A stretch of DNA of 39,749 nucleotides from Bacillota bacterium (GTDB lineage: Bacteria > Bacillota > Bacilli > Bu12), in the NCBI GenBank assembly GCA_014896485.1, contig JADBKH010000002.1, positions 75,327 to 115,075 on the forward strand, given 5' to 3'. How positions within the stretch are numbered: position 1 is the first letter of the stretch; each line of letters opens with the position of its first letter. Both the position numbers and the translations under genes were made by a program. Shown here piece by piece: positions 14,846-23,584 of this stretch. The notes under the pieces are model-generated. The model was not told the origin of the DNA. It ran no database searches and was given only the letters and a program-made list of their open reading frames with translations.

Positions 14846-16420
14846 GTGCTTCCTTCATGTTCACCCAACTTTCTCCTTCAACGTGCCCTCACCCTTTTTC
14901 CCAACGCACCTGCGTTGCGCAATGATGAGCGAGAGATCCGCTTTGGTGAGCTCGGGGAGCGCGTCTTTCGTGCGGCCAATGCCCTTGCTGCCGCTGGGGT
15001 AACCGAAGGAGCCCGTGTGGCTGTGATCTCCCAGGATAACCAGCAAGCGGTCGAGCTCTTTTTGGCAACGCTGTGGCGTAGCGCTGTCTTCGTACCGTTA
15101 CACGCCGCGTTGCACCCGCGCCAATTGGCAGCGATGCTCACCGATGCACAGCCGACCCTCGTCGCTGCCGATCCCCTGCACCTGCCCTTGGCTGAGACAG
15201 CCATCGGCCTGGCCAACTTGCATCCCCACATCTGGGTCTTGGGAGAAGCGAGCGATCGTTCCTCGGCACTTGCTTATGTCTCCCTGCTCGCCGCCGCCTC
15301 TCCGGAACCGAACGAGAGCCGGGTGACGCCCCAGACTCCTGCTGCCATGTGCTATACGCCAGGAACCGCGGATCGACGCAAAGGGGTCGTCTTGACGCAC
15401 GCCAATCTGTGGAGTGCGGCGCTGCAGCTGGCGACGGCCGTCCCCGTTGCCCCTGGACAAGCAGGGGTAGTCGGTGCGCTGCCCCTCTATCGTGCGCTGG
15501 GATGGAACCAGATCGTCTACCTGTTGGCACAAGGAGCAGAAATGTTGCTCCTGCCCAACACTTCCCCCACTGCTTGGCAAGCAGTCCTCTCGCGCGCCGA
15601 TGTGGTGGCCATGACGCCGTTACAACTGCGTCGATGGCTTGCTCATGCCGACGAATGGCCAGTAAGACCGAAAGCCGGCTGTCGAGTGCTGTTGTGCGGT
15701 GGTCCTGTCCCGGAAGCCTTGTTATCTCAGGCAGAAAGTGCATTGGGGATCCAAGCCTATGTCAGCTATGGGTTGACCGAAGCGACAGGACCGGTCACCT
15801 GCGCGCTTGCCCCCTCGGGTCAATGGCATGCCGATCGGCAAGAACCCGCAGCAGTCGGCCGTCCGCTGCCGGGAATTGCAATCGAGTTGGTGGACGATAC
15901 CGATCAACCGCTGCCCCACGATGGCGTCCAGGAAGGCGAAGTGATGGTCCGTGCACCCGGTATTATGGCCGGTTTTTGGCAAGCTCCTGAGGTGACAGAA
16001 GCACGTTTGAAAGACGGTTGGCTGTTGACCGGGGATTTGGGGACCCTCGATGCGGACGGCATCCTACGGTTGACCGGCAGACGGCTGCGCCAGATCGTCT
16101 CAGGGGGAGAGACGATCGGAATTACCGAGGTACAGGACGTGCTCTACCGTCATCCGGCCGTCCGTGAAGCGGTCGTCTATGCCGTTCCGGACGAAGAGCT
16201 GGGGGAGCGTGTCGAAGCCCTCGTCACGCTCAAAACCGGTGCTTCTTTGACCGAAGCGGAACTCAAGGCTTTTTGTGCCGAGCATCTGGCCCCTTTCGAA
16301 GTGCCCGCTCAGATTCAATTTGTCTCCGAATCGCCGCGAACTGCAAGCGGTAAAGTGATCCGCCACACCGTTCGCGAAAAATACATCGAAAGGGGCAGGA
16401 AGAAAGGGGAGACAGGATGA
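14846..16420 (+). CDS. AMP-forming acyl-CoA synthetase-like protein with altered P-loop
   Basis: This 524-residue protein belongs to the adenylate-forming family that makes acyl-AMP and then acyl-CoA. The N-terminal domain has FGELGERVFRAANALAAAG and the C-terminal domain LTGRRLRQIVSGGETI, VQDVLYRHPAVREAVVYAVPD and PRTASGKVIRHTV, with the catalytic lysine. SYGLTEATG replaces the usual YGxTE motif well. The P-loop is unusual: YTPGTADRRKGVVLTHANL stands for YTSGTTGxPKGVVLTH, losing the Ser-Gly-Thr-Thr-Gly core but keeping the lysine. GTG at 14846 has AGGTGA five bases before it. The stop overlaps the next gene, an AcuA-like acetyltransferase, so the lysine in the SGK motif may be an acetylation target. 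Confidence 0.88.
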   Translation: MLPSCSPNFLLQRALTLFPNAPALRNDEREIRFGELGERVFRAANALAAAGVTEGARVAVISQDNQQAVELFLATLWRSAVFVPLHAALHPRQLAAMLTDAQPTLVAADPLHLPLAETAIGLANLHPHIWVLGEASDRSSALAYVSLLAAASPEPNESRVTPQTPAAMCYTPGTADRRKGVVLTHANLWSAALQLATAVPVAPGQAGVVGALPLYRALGWNQIVYLLAQGAEMLLLPNTSPTAWQAVLSRADVVAMTPLQLRRWLAHADEWPVRPKAGCRVLLCGGPVPEALLSQAESALGIQAYVSYGLTEATGPVTCALAPSGQWHADRQEPAAVGRPLPGIAIELVDDTDQPLPHDGVQEGEVMVRAPGIMAGFWQAPEVTEARLKDGWLLTGDLGTLDADGILRLTGRRLRQIVSGGETIGITEVQDVLYRHPAVREAVVYAVPDEELGERVEALVTLKTGASLTEAELKAFCAEHLAPFEVPAQIQFVSESPRTASGKVIRHTVREKYIERGRKKGETG

Positions 16421-17028
16421 GCGAGCGTTCGGTAAAAGCCGAAGCGTTGACCTTCGAACTGGTCAAAGATGCAGAGATCTTCCGCTCGTATCACTTTGAC
16501 GAAGGCTTGCACGCTTTCCGTCCCGCTCCCCGGCAGTATGCAGCCGTGTTGGAACTGCTTGTCGATGGTCAAACTCTGCTGTCCGTCGCACGCAAAGCAG
16601 ATCTGGTCGTGGGGTACGTCATCGCCACACCTGCCGATCCGCGCGAACGTTGGGGCAATACGCCGATCGCCCCTCTGTTGCGGGACACCTCAGTTGAAGT
16701 GAGCAAATCCTATCGGCACGGAGGGACCGCACGACGGACGTTGGGGGCGATGGTCGAAGCGGGTGCGTTGGAACCATACATCGCTTTTGCGACCTGCTTT
16801 TCGTGGCATTGGGACTTGTCGGAGACCAACGGTGATCCGTGGCGCTATCGTGAGATGCTGTACAACGTTTTTGCACCGTACGATTTTGTCTTAACGCCAA
16901 CCAATGAGCCCAATCTGACCGAATCGCCGGTTAACATGCTGCTCGTACGCTATGGGAGTGGCGTTGACGCGGAAGTGCGCGAGACTTTTCAGGCACTCTG
17001 CCGAGATACCAGCCGCGATCCCTACTAA
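16417..17028 (+). CDS. AcuA-like GNAT protein acetyltransferase
   Basis: The 203-residue protein resembles Bacillus AcuA, which acetylates acetyl-CoA synthetase on its catalytic lysine and switches it off. Shared features are YHFDEGLHAFRPAPRQY (AcuA: FHKDLTAFRPPREQ), VVGYVIATPADPRERW (AcuA: VGYVTYLYPDPLERW), a central VEVSKSYRHGGTAR segment at the acetyl-CoA motif, and CFSWHWDL followed by WRYREML (AcuA: YYWHWDL, WEYRKIM). The comparison is from memory and by eye. The gene overlaps the ligase by four bases (ATGA), an arrangement that fits a ligase and its own modifying enzyme. In Bacillus acuA lies next to acsA but divergently with a deacetylase acuC; no deacetylase is seen here. Confidence 0.78.
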   Translation: MSERSVKAEALTFELVKDAEIFRSYHFDEGLHAFRPAPRQYAAVLELLVDGQTLLSVARKADLVVGYVIATPADPRERWGNTPIAPLLRDTSVEVSKSYRHGGTARRTLGAMVEAGALEPYIAFATCFSWHWDLSETNGDPWRYREMLYNVFAPYDFVLTPTNEPNLTESPVNMLLVRYGSGVDAEVRETFQALCRDTSRDPY

Positions 17029-17133
17029 CCGGACACGTAAGGAATCTTTTTCCTTTTTATTGCTTCCAAGAAGGTGTTGGCGGTGTTATCCTGGCGTTGG
17101 ACCTTGGCCATTTAAGAAAGAGGAGGCAGGAAG

Positions 17134-18489
17134 ATGCAATGCAGATGGCAACGTGTTGCAACCGCAGTAGGCGCCTTTGCCCTTACGGCAGGCGTGTTGG
17201 CGGGCTGTGGCGGCGGAGCCAGCAACACCCCACAGCAAAGCAACGCACCGACTGGAAGCAAAACCGGCGGTGAGACCATCACCTTCTGGGCCGACGTCGA
17301 AGCACCCCTAAACCAGCAAAAGCAGATATGGCAACCGGTGCTCGACCAGTTTGAGCAACAAACTGGTATCCATGTCAACTATCAGGCGATTGGATGGGAC
17401 AGCCTGCTCAACCAGATCACCACCCAGATCACCAGCGGCGCCTCCGATGTCGATGTGGTCGGCATCGGCAATACTTGGGCGTCCAGCCTGGCCGCGACGA
17501 ATGGTCTCTTGCCGCTGACCCCGGATCGGCTGCAGCAGATCGGAGGCAAAGAGAAGTTCGTCCCTGCTGCCTTTGGGTTGACCGGGCTGCCCGGTCAAGA
17601 TCCCGTCGCAGTTCCGTACATCTCCGAAGCGATGGGACTCTTTTACAACAAGGAGATGTTTCAACAGGCAGGCATCAGCGACCCCCCCAAGACGTGGGAT
17701 GAATTTCTGGCCGATGCCAAAAAGCTGACTGATCCAGCCAAAAAACAGTACGGGGTAGTACTTGACACAGGAGATACGTCGGATATGGCCCACTTGTTCT
17801 TTGTCCTGCTCTCCCAAAAGGGCGGCAGCTTCTTCGCCGACCAAGCAGGCAAACGGCCGACCCTGACCACCTCCCAGGCCCACGAAGCCGCCAAATTCAT
17901 CGGCGATCTGTTTACGCAAAAGGTGATCTCCCCTGGTTCGGCCGAGTACAACAGCGCCGACGAGATGAACAACGCCTTCATCAACGGCGAAGGTGCCATG
18001 ATGATCTCCCAGAACAACTCGATGGCAACACTGGACAATTCTCCCATGAAGGGGAAGTACGGTGTAGCCCCGGTACCGATTTTTTCCGGAGGACAAAATG
18101 TAACCAGTCATGTGGCCGGCATCGATTTGGCCATCTTCAAGAACTCACAGCACCAGCAAGCCGCCCTGCAATTTTTAAAGTTCGTCACGGACAAAGAGGC
18201 CCAAGTGGAGCTGAACAAAGGGTTCCATCAGTTTCCAGCTAACAAAGAGGCCCTCAATGATCCTGCTTTCTCTCAAGGCAACCTTGCCGTCTTCAAACAG
18301 GTATTGCTGACCAGTGCCAAGCCGACACCCCAAGTGCCGACCTACACGCAGGTCGAAACGGACGTTGGCAGCGCCATCAAAGCGATCGCCAGTGCAGCAG
18401 CCACAGGGCAAAATTACGGGGACGCGCTGATCGACCAGCAGCTGAAGACAGCCAACGATGACATTGCAGCGCTGAGCGCGACACCGTAA
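17134..18489 (+). CDS. ABC transporter sugar-binding lipoprotein (family 1)
   Basis: This 451-residue extracellular solute-binding protein starts the carbohydrate operon. The signal peptide ends in the lipobox VLAGC (Cys25), followed by a Gly/Ser/Thr-rich linker. The mature part has the family 1 features: TFWADVEAP, FEQQTGIHVNYQAIGWDSLLNQITTQ, SDVDVVGIGNTWASSLA, VPYISEAMGLFYNKEMFQQAGI with PKTWDEFLADAKKLTDP, and INGEGAMMISQNN. These proteins capture oligosaccharides, polyols or glycerol phosphates. The exact ligand is unknown; the glycoside hydrolase downstream suggests a di- or oligosaccharide. AGAGGAGGCAGGAAG precedes the ATG. The gap before it (17029-17133) has a weak hairpin with T run at about 17039-17058. 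Confidence 0.95.
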   Translation: MQCRWQRVATAVGAFALTAGVLAGCGGGASNTPQQSNAPTGSKTGGETITFWADVEAPLNQQKQIWQPVLDQFEQQTGIHVNYQAIGWDSLLNQITTQITSGASDVDVVGIGNTWASSLAATNGLLPLTPDRLQQIGGKEKFVPAAFGLTGLPGQDPVAVPYISEAMGLFYNKEMFQQAGISDPPKTWDEFLADAKKLTDPAKKQYGVVLDTGDTSDMAHLFFVLLSQKGGSFFADQAGKRPTLTTSQAHEAAKFIGDLFTQKVISPGSAEYNSADEMNNAFINGEGAMMISQNNSMATLDNSPMKGKYGVAPVPIFSGGQNVTSHVAGIDLAIFKNSQHQQAALQFLKFVTDKEAQVELNKGFHQFPANKEALNDPAFSQGNLAVFKQVLLTSAKPTPQVPTYTQVETDVGSAIKAIASAAATGQNYGDALIDQQLKTANDDIAALSATP

Positions 18490-18530
18490 ACTTGCACTCT
18501 GCAGTGCGGTGTCGGGCTGGAAGGCGCAGC

Positions 18531-18566
18531 GGGCGGAGGCACCGAGCCTTCCGCCCCTTTTGTTTT
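18531..18566 (+). terminator. Intercistronic terminator-like hairpin after the binding-protein gene
   Basis: GGGCGGAGGC (18531-18540) pairs with GCCTTCCGCCC (18546-18556, one bulged base) and is followed by TTTTGTTTT. Partial termination here would keep binding protein more abundant than the permeases, a common arrangement in such operons. Confidence 0.7.
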
Positions 18567-18614
18567 CAGCATCCTCTCCCATGCGTGTGGAAAGCTCGGT
18601 AAAGGAGGGATTTT

Positions 18615-19511
18615 GTGCAGTCTCGGGGTTTGGCTTGGCGTTTGGTCGCACCGGCGCTCTTTTTTGAACTTCTGATCCATATCCTCCCGATGTTGACCGG
18701 CATCACCATGTCTTTCCTTTCAATCAACCAGTTCAACTTGGCCAACTGGCTGCATGCCCCTTTTGTGGGGCTGGCCAATTATCGGGTCGGGGTTTCCCCC
18801 GCATCGCCCATCGGCTCTTCTTTCCTTTCCTCGATTAGGGTCACCTTTGCCTTTACCGCCTTGGTGGTCCTCTGCTCGGTCGGCATCGGACTGGGCGCAG
18901 CCTTGCTGATGAACCGCCCTTTTCCCGGGCGCGCGGTGGTGCGCACGATCTATCTGATCCCCTACGCCATGCCTGTCTTTGTGACAGGCATTTTATGGCG
19001 GTTCATGTTCTTGCGCAATGGCGCTGTCAATACTCTGCTGGTGAACGTCTTTCATCTGGCCGACCATCCGCTGTTTTGGCTGATCGGATCCAATGCCTTC
19101 TGGTCGATCGTGATCGTCGCTTTATGGCGCTTATGGCCCTTCTGCTTTTTGATGTTCCTGGCAGGTCTGCAGGCCATCCCCACCGATCTCTACGAGGCGG
19201 TATCCATTGACGGAGGTGGAGCCTGGGCACAATTTCGGCAGATCACGCTGCCTCTAATGCGCCCAGTCCTTTCCATCACCACTCTGGTGACGACGCTTTG
19301 GACCTTCAACGATTTCACGACACCTTTTACGCTGCTGGGCAGCGGTCTCCCCGCTTCAGCAGATCTGATGGCGGTCCACATCTATGACAATGCTTTCTTG
19401 CACTGGCAGTTTGGCATCGGTTCCGCCATGTCGGTCATGATGCTGGTGATCATGTTGATCTTCACCATTCTTTACAATCGTGCGTTGCGAGTGGGAAGTG
19501 AAGTGGCATGA
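18615..19511 (+). CDS. ABC transporter sugar permease, MalF/UgpA type
   Basis: The 298-residue protein has six predicted membrane helices and the EAA loop EAVSIDGGGAWAQFRQITLP near residues 194-213, which contacts the transport ATPase. The N-terminal helix (APALFFELLIHILPMLTGI) and PFVGLANY segment are typical of MalF-like subunits. It pairs with the binding protein upstream and the second permease downstream. The start is GTG with AAAGGAGGG eight bases earlier. No ATPase gene is in the operon, so a shared ATPase such as MsmX probably serves it. Confidence 0.95.
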   Translation: MQSRGLAWRLVAPALFFELLIHILPMLTGITMSFLSINQFNLANWLHAPFVGLANYRVGVSPASPIGSSFLSSIRVTFAFTALVVLCSVGIGLGAALLMNRPFPGRAVVRTIYLIPYAMPVFVTGILWRFMFLRNGAVNTLLVNVFHLADHPLFWLIGSNAFWSIVIVALWRLWPFCFLMFLAGLQAIPTDLYEAVSIDGGGAWAQFRQITLPLMRPVLSITTLVTTLWTFNDFTTPFTLLGSGLPASADLMAVHIYDNAFLHWQFGIGSAMSVMMLVIMLIFTILYNRALRVGSEVA

Positions 19512-20344
19512 GACGTTCGCTGGCTGCACAGATCGGTTTTTGGGTGGCGCTGGTGGTCCTGGCACTCTTTGTCCTCTTTCCGCTCTACATGATGATTACT
19601 TCTTCCCTCAAACCTTTGTCGGAGGTCACCCTGGGTACCCTCTACCCGCACATCGTCGACTGGAGCCCTTGGGTGCAGATGTGGCAGACCATCCCACTGG
19701 GACGCTACTTCATCAACAGCCTGATCGTCTCCATTTGCGCCACGGCCATCTCCCTGCTCATCGCCATCTTTGCTTCTTATGCTTTTGCACGTCTGCCCTT
19801 TTTCGGCAAGAATGCCTTTGGCACTTTAATCCTTTCGACGCAGATGTTTCCCGGCGTGCTCTTCTTGCTGCCCCTCTACCTGATCTTCGTGGTCGTCCAG
19901 GGATGGACGGGCTTGCCGTTTCGCGGTACCTACCTGGGGTTGATCCTCACCTACCTGACCTTTGCCCTGCCTTTTTCCATCTGGATGTTGCGCGGGTACC
20001 TGGAAAGCGTACCCCGTGACTTGGAAGAATCCGCCCTGGTAGATGGCTGTACGCCAGTCCAATCGCTTTTCCGAGTGGTCTTGCCCGTCGCACTTCCTGG
20101 CGTGATCGCCGTCGGCATCTTTGCCTTTCTCAACTCTTGGAATGAGATCCTCTTTGCCAGTGTCTTGACCAATGCCCAGACCCGCACCCTCTCGATCGGC
20201 CTGCAGAGTTATGCGACGCAGCAGCAGGTCTTTTGGAACCAGATGATGGCCGCTTCGATCCTGGCAACGCTGCCCATTGTCATCGGCTTTCTGTTCGTGC
20301 AACGCTACATTGTCCAAGGGCTAACCGCAGGCGCTGTCAAATAG
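19508..20344 (+). CDS. ABC transporter sugar permease, MalG/UgpE type
   Basis: The second membrane subunit, 278 residues, with an N-terminal helix, FPLYMMITSSLKPLSEV, four further helices, and the EAA loop LEESALVDGCTPVQSLFRVV near residues 171-190. FAFLNSWNEILFA near residue 205 is the family's conserved segment. It overlaps the first permease by four bases (ATGA), so the two are translationally coupled. Together they form the channel for the sugar bound by the lipoprotein at 17134. Confidence 0.95.
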   Translation: MRRSLAAQIGFWVALVVLALFVLFPLYMMITSSLKPLSEVTLGTLYPHIVDWSPWVQMWQTIPLGRYFINSLIVSICATAISLLIAIFASYAFARLPFFGKNAFGTLILSTQMFPGVLFLLPLYLIFVVVQGWTGLPFRGTYLGLILTYLTFALPFSIWMLRGYLESVPRDLEESALVDGCTPVQSLFRVVLPVALPGVIAVGIFAFLNSWNEILFASVLTNAQTRTLSIGLQSYATQQQVFWNQMMAASILATLPIVIGFLFVQRYIVQGLTAGAVK

Positions 20345-20408
20345 GCTACACGCGATCCCGGGATCGTGGTAGGATGGCAGGCGAATTCTCAAGGGAAGCA
20401 GGTGCACC

Positions 20409-21443
20409 ATGAAAGCAGTGGTTTTCCAGGGGCCGGGGCAGGTTGCTGTTCAAGATCGGCCAAAGCCACAGCCCCAACCCGGCGAGGTGTTGATCCATGT
20501 GGCTGCTTGCGGCATTTGCGGAACAGACGCACACATTGTAGAAGGAAGCTACGAAGCAACGCCAGGCGTCATCCTGGGCCACGAGTTTGCCGGCACCATT
20601 GTCGCCTTGGGAGAAGGCATCGAAGATTTTGCGGTCGGAGATGCCGTGGCCGTCGACCCGAATATCACCTGTGGCACCTGCAGTTTCTGCCAACGTGGGG
20701 AAAAGCAACTCTGCCAGCACTTGAAAGCATTGGGGGTCACAAGAGACGGTGGCTTCGCCGAATGGTGTACCGTCCCACAGACACAGCTTTACCGGCTGCC
20801 CCACGAGATGCCTACCTGGCAGGGGGCACTGGCCGAACCGGTCGCCTGTTGCCTACACGGCCTGGATCGCCTGGGACTCAAACAAGGCGAAACGGTGCTG
20901 CTGTTGGGAGGCGGTGCCATCGGCATGTTGATGCTGCAGCTTTTGCAACATGCAGGCGCAACACAAATCATTGTCTCTGAGCCCAACGCAACACGCCGCG
21001 AACGTGCCCTGCGTCTGGGCGCCACCGCGGTCCTCGATCCGACCGCACCCGATTGGGAAAGCCAGGTCGCTCGCTGGTTTCCCGAAGGTCCCGATCGGAT
21101 CGTCGAGACAGCCGGAGCAGGCCCGACGCTACAGCAGGCCATTCAGGTTGCCCGGCGCGGTGCGACCATCCTCTACTTTGGCGTAGCCCGGCCAGAGCTC
21201 GAAGTGCCCATTCGCCCCTATGCGATCTACCAAAAGGAGCTTACGTTGACCGGCTCTTTCGTCAATCCCTATACCCACGGACGGGCCGTCTCCTTGCTGG
21301 CAGCCAGCAAGCTGGACTGCGATACGTTGGTCACCCATCGTTTCCCGATCAAGGCATTTGCGACAGCGCTGGCCACTCAGAAAGAGGCAGAAGCCATCAA
21401 AATACTCATCCTTCCCCATACCATTGAAGAGAACAGTCCGTAG
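20409..21443 (+). CDS. Zinc-dependent alcohol/polyol dehydrogenase (MDR family)
   Basis: The 344-residue protein is a medium-chain dehydrogenase of the sorbitol or threonine dehydrogenase branch. Catalytic zinc ligands are Cys37 in CGICGTD and His58-Glu59 in GHEF. Structural zinc ligands are Cys88, Cys91, Cys94 and Cys102. The nucleotide fold has LLGGGAIGMLMLQLLQHAGA near residues 168-187, followed by an Asp/Glu position occupied by SEPNATRRERA, usual for NAD users. In this operon it probably oxidises a sugar alcohol or a hydroxyl of the imported glycoside. A 14-base palindrome (20353-20366, CGATCCCGGGATCG) lies just upstream, of unknown meaning. Confidence 0.93.
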   Translation: MKAVVFQGPGQVAVQDRPKPQPQPGEVLIHVAACGICGTDAHIVEGSYEATPGVILGHEFAGTIVALGEGIEDFAVGDAVAVDPNITCGTCSFCQRGEKQLCQHLKALGVTRDGGFAEWCTVPQTQLYRLPHEMPTWQGALAEPVACCLHGLDRLGLKQGETVLLLGGGAIGMLMLQLLQHAGATQIIVSEPNATRRERALRLGATAVLDPTAPDWESQVARWFPEGPDRIVETAGAGPTLQQAIQVARRGATILYFGVARPELEVPIRPYAIYQKELTLTGSFVNPYTHGRAVSLLAASKLDCDTLVTHRFPIKAFATALATQKEAEAIKILILPHTIEENSP

Positions 21444-21458
21444 GAGAGGAACCCAACC

Positions 21459-23465
21459 GTGTCGCACAAACCCTTCGATCGTTTCCTACTCGGTGTCAAC
21501 TATTGGCCACGCAATCATGGCGTACAGATGTGGGAAGATTGGCATCCGGAGGAAATTAAAGCAGAGTTTCAACAACTGGCCGATCTCGGTGCCCAAATGG
21601 TTCGCATCTTTTTGCTGTGGCGCGACTTTCAACCACAAGCCGACGTGATCAACCTAGAGAGTTTGGCCAAGCTCGATCAGTTGATCGAAATTGCCAAGGG
21701 AGTCGGTCTGCAGGTCGTCCCAACGCTGTTTACAGGCCACATGTCCGGAGAAAACTGGGACGTGCCCTGGCGCGCCAACCGCAGCATCTACTCCGATCCC
21801 ACCATGTTACGAGCTGAAGCGCTGCTGGCACGCACCTTGGCACAGCGTTACCGGGGCGAATCAGGGATTGCCTTCTGGGATATTGCCAATGAACCGGATT
21901 TCTTCCAATCCCTCGATCACAACGATGCCGACTGGCTGTGGGTCAATGTGATTGTCAAGGAGTTGCGACTCAATGACCCAACCCATCCAGTGACCCTGGG
22001 CCTTCATCTGGGCTCCCTGGAATCGGATAATGGCTTTCATCCGGGGGAATATGCTGACATGATCGATTTTCCCTCGATGCATGCCTATGCCCTCTACAGC
22101 TCTTCTACGCCGGATTATGCGGACTCCCTGCGTTCGACATACCTCGTTCCCATGGCCAACCGCTTGACCGAAGGGGAGACAGGCAAGCTCACCCTCTTCG
22201 AAGAGTTCGGTGCCACGTCGCACATGATCTCCCCTCAGCGCATGGCACGCTACTACAGCACGGTGCTCTACAGCTTGTTGGGAATTGAGAGCTTGGGCGC
22301 ATTTCCTTGGTGTTACTCCGATTTCACCGTAGCAGATCGATCTCCGTACAACACCACAAGCTATGAAGCCGCTTTCGGCTTGGTCGACGCAAACGGCAAA
22401 GTCAAACCGGCCGGTGAAAGCTTCGCACGGTTCGCAAAAGCAGTAGAGGCGCTGGAATCCGTCATCCCGTGGCGTTCTTTGCAGCGGGCGCCTTCCGACG
22501 CCGCGATCATCATCCCTCAGGAGTATTACCATAATCCGGATGAGTCGATCGATGCCTTCCGCAACTTTCGTGTTTTGCTCAACAGCTTCATTTTGGCGCG
22601 GCAGGCCGGCCTTTCTGTCGATTTCATCCCAGGGGGCGAGCCACTCGGCGCCTATGAGCAGAGTGCCTTCCGCCAGCAGAGCTCCGGCAAGCGTTTCTTG
22701 ACCCGCCGGGCGTTGGGCCATTACCAGATGGCCATCCTCCCCAGCGTCCCGCGCCGCTCATCGGTGACCGTTCACCAATGGGAGACCCTTCACGAATGGG
22801 TTCGCCGAGGCGGCGCCCTCTATGCCAGTTATGATGGTTTGGCTGCCGAAGCGCTGCTCAACATCTTTGGTGTACAACCGGAAGACGCCGTTCCACCGGA
22901 CGATATTCCGGAGATTCTGTTTATCGACGAAGCCGATCCGGCAGCCAACATCTCGTTGCGTTACCCCGGCTTTTGGATGAAAAGCAAGCACTTGTGGGCC
23001 CATCCATTCCCTGGTACCAAGGTCATCGCACGGGATGAGGATGGGGTAGGCGCACTCTTCTTCCATCCCATCGAAAACGGATTGGCAGCCTTGTGTGCCT
23101 TGCCCATCGAGCGTTACTTGAGTGAGATGCCAAATGCGTACGTGCGCGATGAGAGCTGGCGCCTCTACCGCAAAGTAATGGATGCTGCCAATGTGGCTCC
23201 CCTGGCCAGCGTCGATCAGCCCGGAGTACAGGTATCGATGATGGGGGAAGAGCGTCCCGACCATGAAGAATGGGCCGTCCCGGGGGACATCATCGTGGTA
23301 GCCAACCATGTGCCCTCGCCACTGCGTTGTACTGTCACCATCAATACCGATGCGCCTCTTGAGCGGTTGGTCGATCTCGTCAGTGGAGAAACGATTCCGT
23401 ACGGGGCCCATGGTGCCTCGATCACGTTGCCGGCCGATGATGGACGGATCTTCCAATTGCACTAA
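21459..23465 (+). CDS. Clan GH-A glycoside hydrolase (GH5/GH42-like)
   Basis: The 668-residue protein begins with a TIM barrel of clan GH-A: FLLGVNYWPRNHGVQMWEDW, then LADLGAQMVRIFLLWRDFQP. The acid/base is Glu145 in WDIANEPDF, and the nucleophile is probably Glu249 in LTLFEEFGATSHM. A second domain (about 350-560) with IIIPQEYY, LPSVPRRSSV and WVRRGGALYASYDG resembles the trimer or glutamine-amidotransferase-like domain of beta-galactosidases of GH42. A C-terminal beta domain ends the protein. There is no signal peptide, so it acts on imported sugar in the cytosol. The linkage cleaved is not determined; beta-galactoside, beta-mannoside and beta-glucoside are all possible. It starts at GTG 15 bases after the dehydrogenase and ends the operon. 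Confidence 0.85.
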   Translation: MSHKPFDRFLLGVNYWPRNHGVQMWEDWHPEEIKAEFQQLADLGAQMVRIFLLWRDFQPQADVINLESLAKLDQLIEIAKGVGLQVVPTLFTGHMSGENWDVPWRANRSIYSDPTMLRAEALLARTLAQRYRGESGIAFWDIANEPDFFQSLDHNDADWLWVNVIVKELRLNDPTHPVTLGLHLGSLESDNGFHPGEYADMIDFPSMHAYALYSSSTPDYADSLRSTYLVPMANRLTEGETGKLTLFEEFGATSHMISPQRMARYYSTVLYSLLGIESLGAFPWCYSDFTVADRSPYNTTSYEAAFGLVDANGKVKPAGESFARFAKAVEALESVIPWRSLQRAPSDAAIIIPQEYYHNPDESIDAFRNFRVLLNSFILARQAGLSVDFIPGGEPLGAYEQSAFRQQSSGKRFLTRRALGHYQMAILPSVPRRSSVTVHQWETLHEWVRRGGALYASYDGLAAEALLNIFGVQPEDAVPPDDIPEILFIDEADPAANISLRYPGFWMKSKHLWAHPFPGTKVIARDEDGVGALFFHPIENGLAALCALPIERYLSEMPNAYVRDESWRLYRKVMDAANVAPLASVDQPGVQVSMMGEERPDHEEWAVPGDIIVVANHVPSPLRCTVTINTDAPLERLVDLVSGETIPYGAHGASITLPADDGRIFQLH

Positions 23466-23487
23466 GTTGTTGTATCTGCATGGGACA

Positions 23488-23532
23488 AACAGCGGCCAAC
23501 TGCTCGAAAAAACGAGCGGATTGGCCGCTGTT
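23488..23532. other. Long near-perfect stem-loop between convergent genes
   Basis: AACAGCGGCCAA (23488-23499) and TTGGCCGCTGTT (23521-23532) are a perfect 12-base inverted repeat. The 21 bases between them contain a second hairpin, GCTCG with CGAGC around AAAAAA. It sits 22 bases after the glycoside hydrolase stop and 50 bases before the convergent gene's stop. No T run follows on either strand at the outer stem, so it may stabilise 3' ends rather than act as a classic terminator. Confidence 0.65.
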
Positions 23533-23584
23533 GCGATCGTGGGCTCGAAACCCGCTATCCTGCCGTCAACGATTTCCGGTCTTT

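Noticed and set aside
17308-18111. 267-codon minus-strand frame inside the sugar-binding protein gene.
   Set aside because: Antisense shadow of a clear solute-binding lipoprotein.
20353-20366. 14-base perfect palindrome CGATCCCGGGATCG as an operator for the dehydrogenase gene.
   Set aside because: It is built of common restriction-like GATC/CCCGGG words, lies inside an operon, and has no second copy in the window; not enough support.
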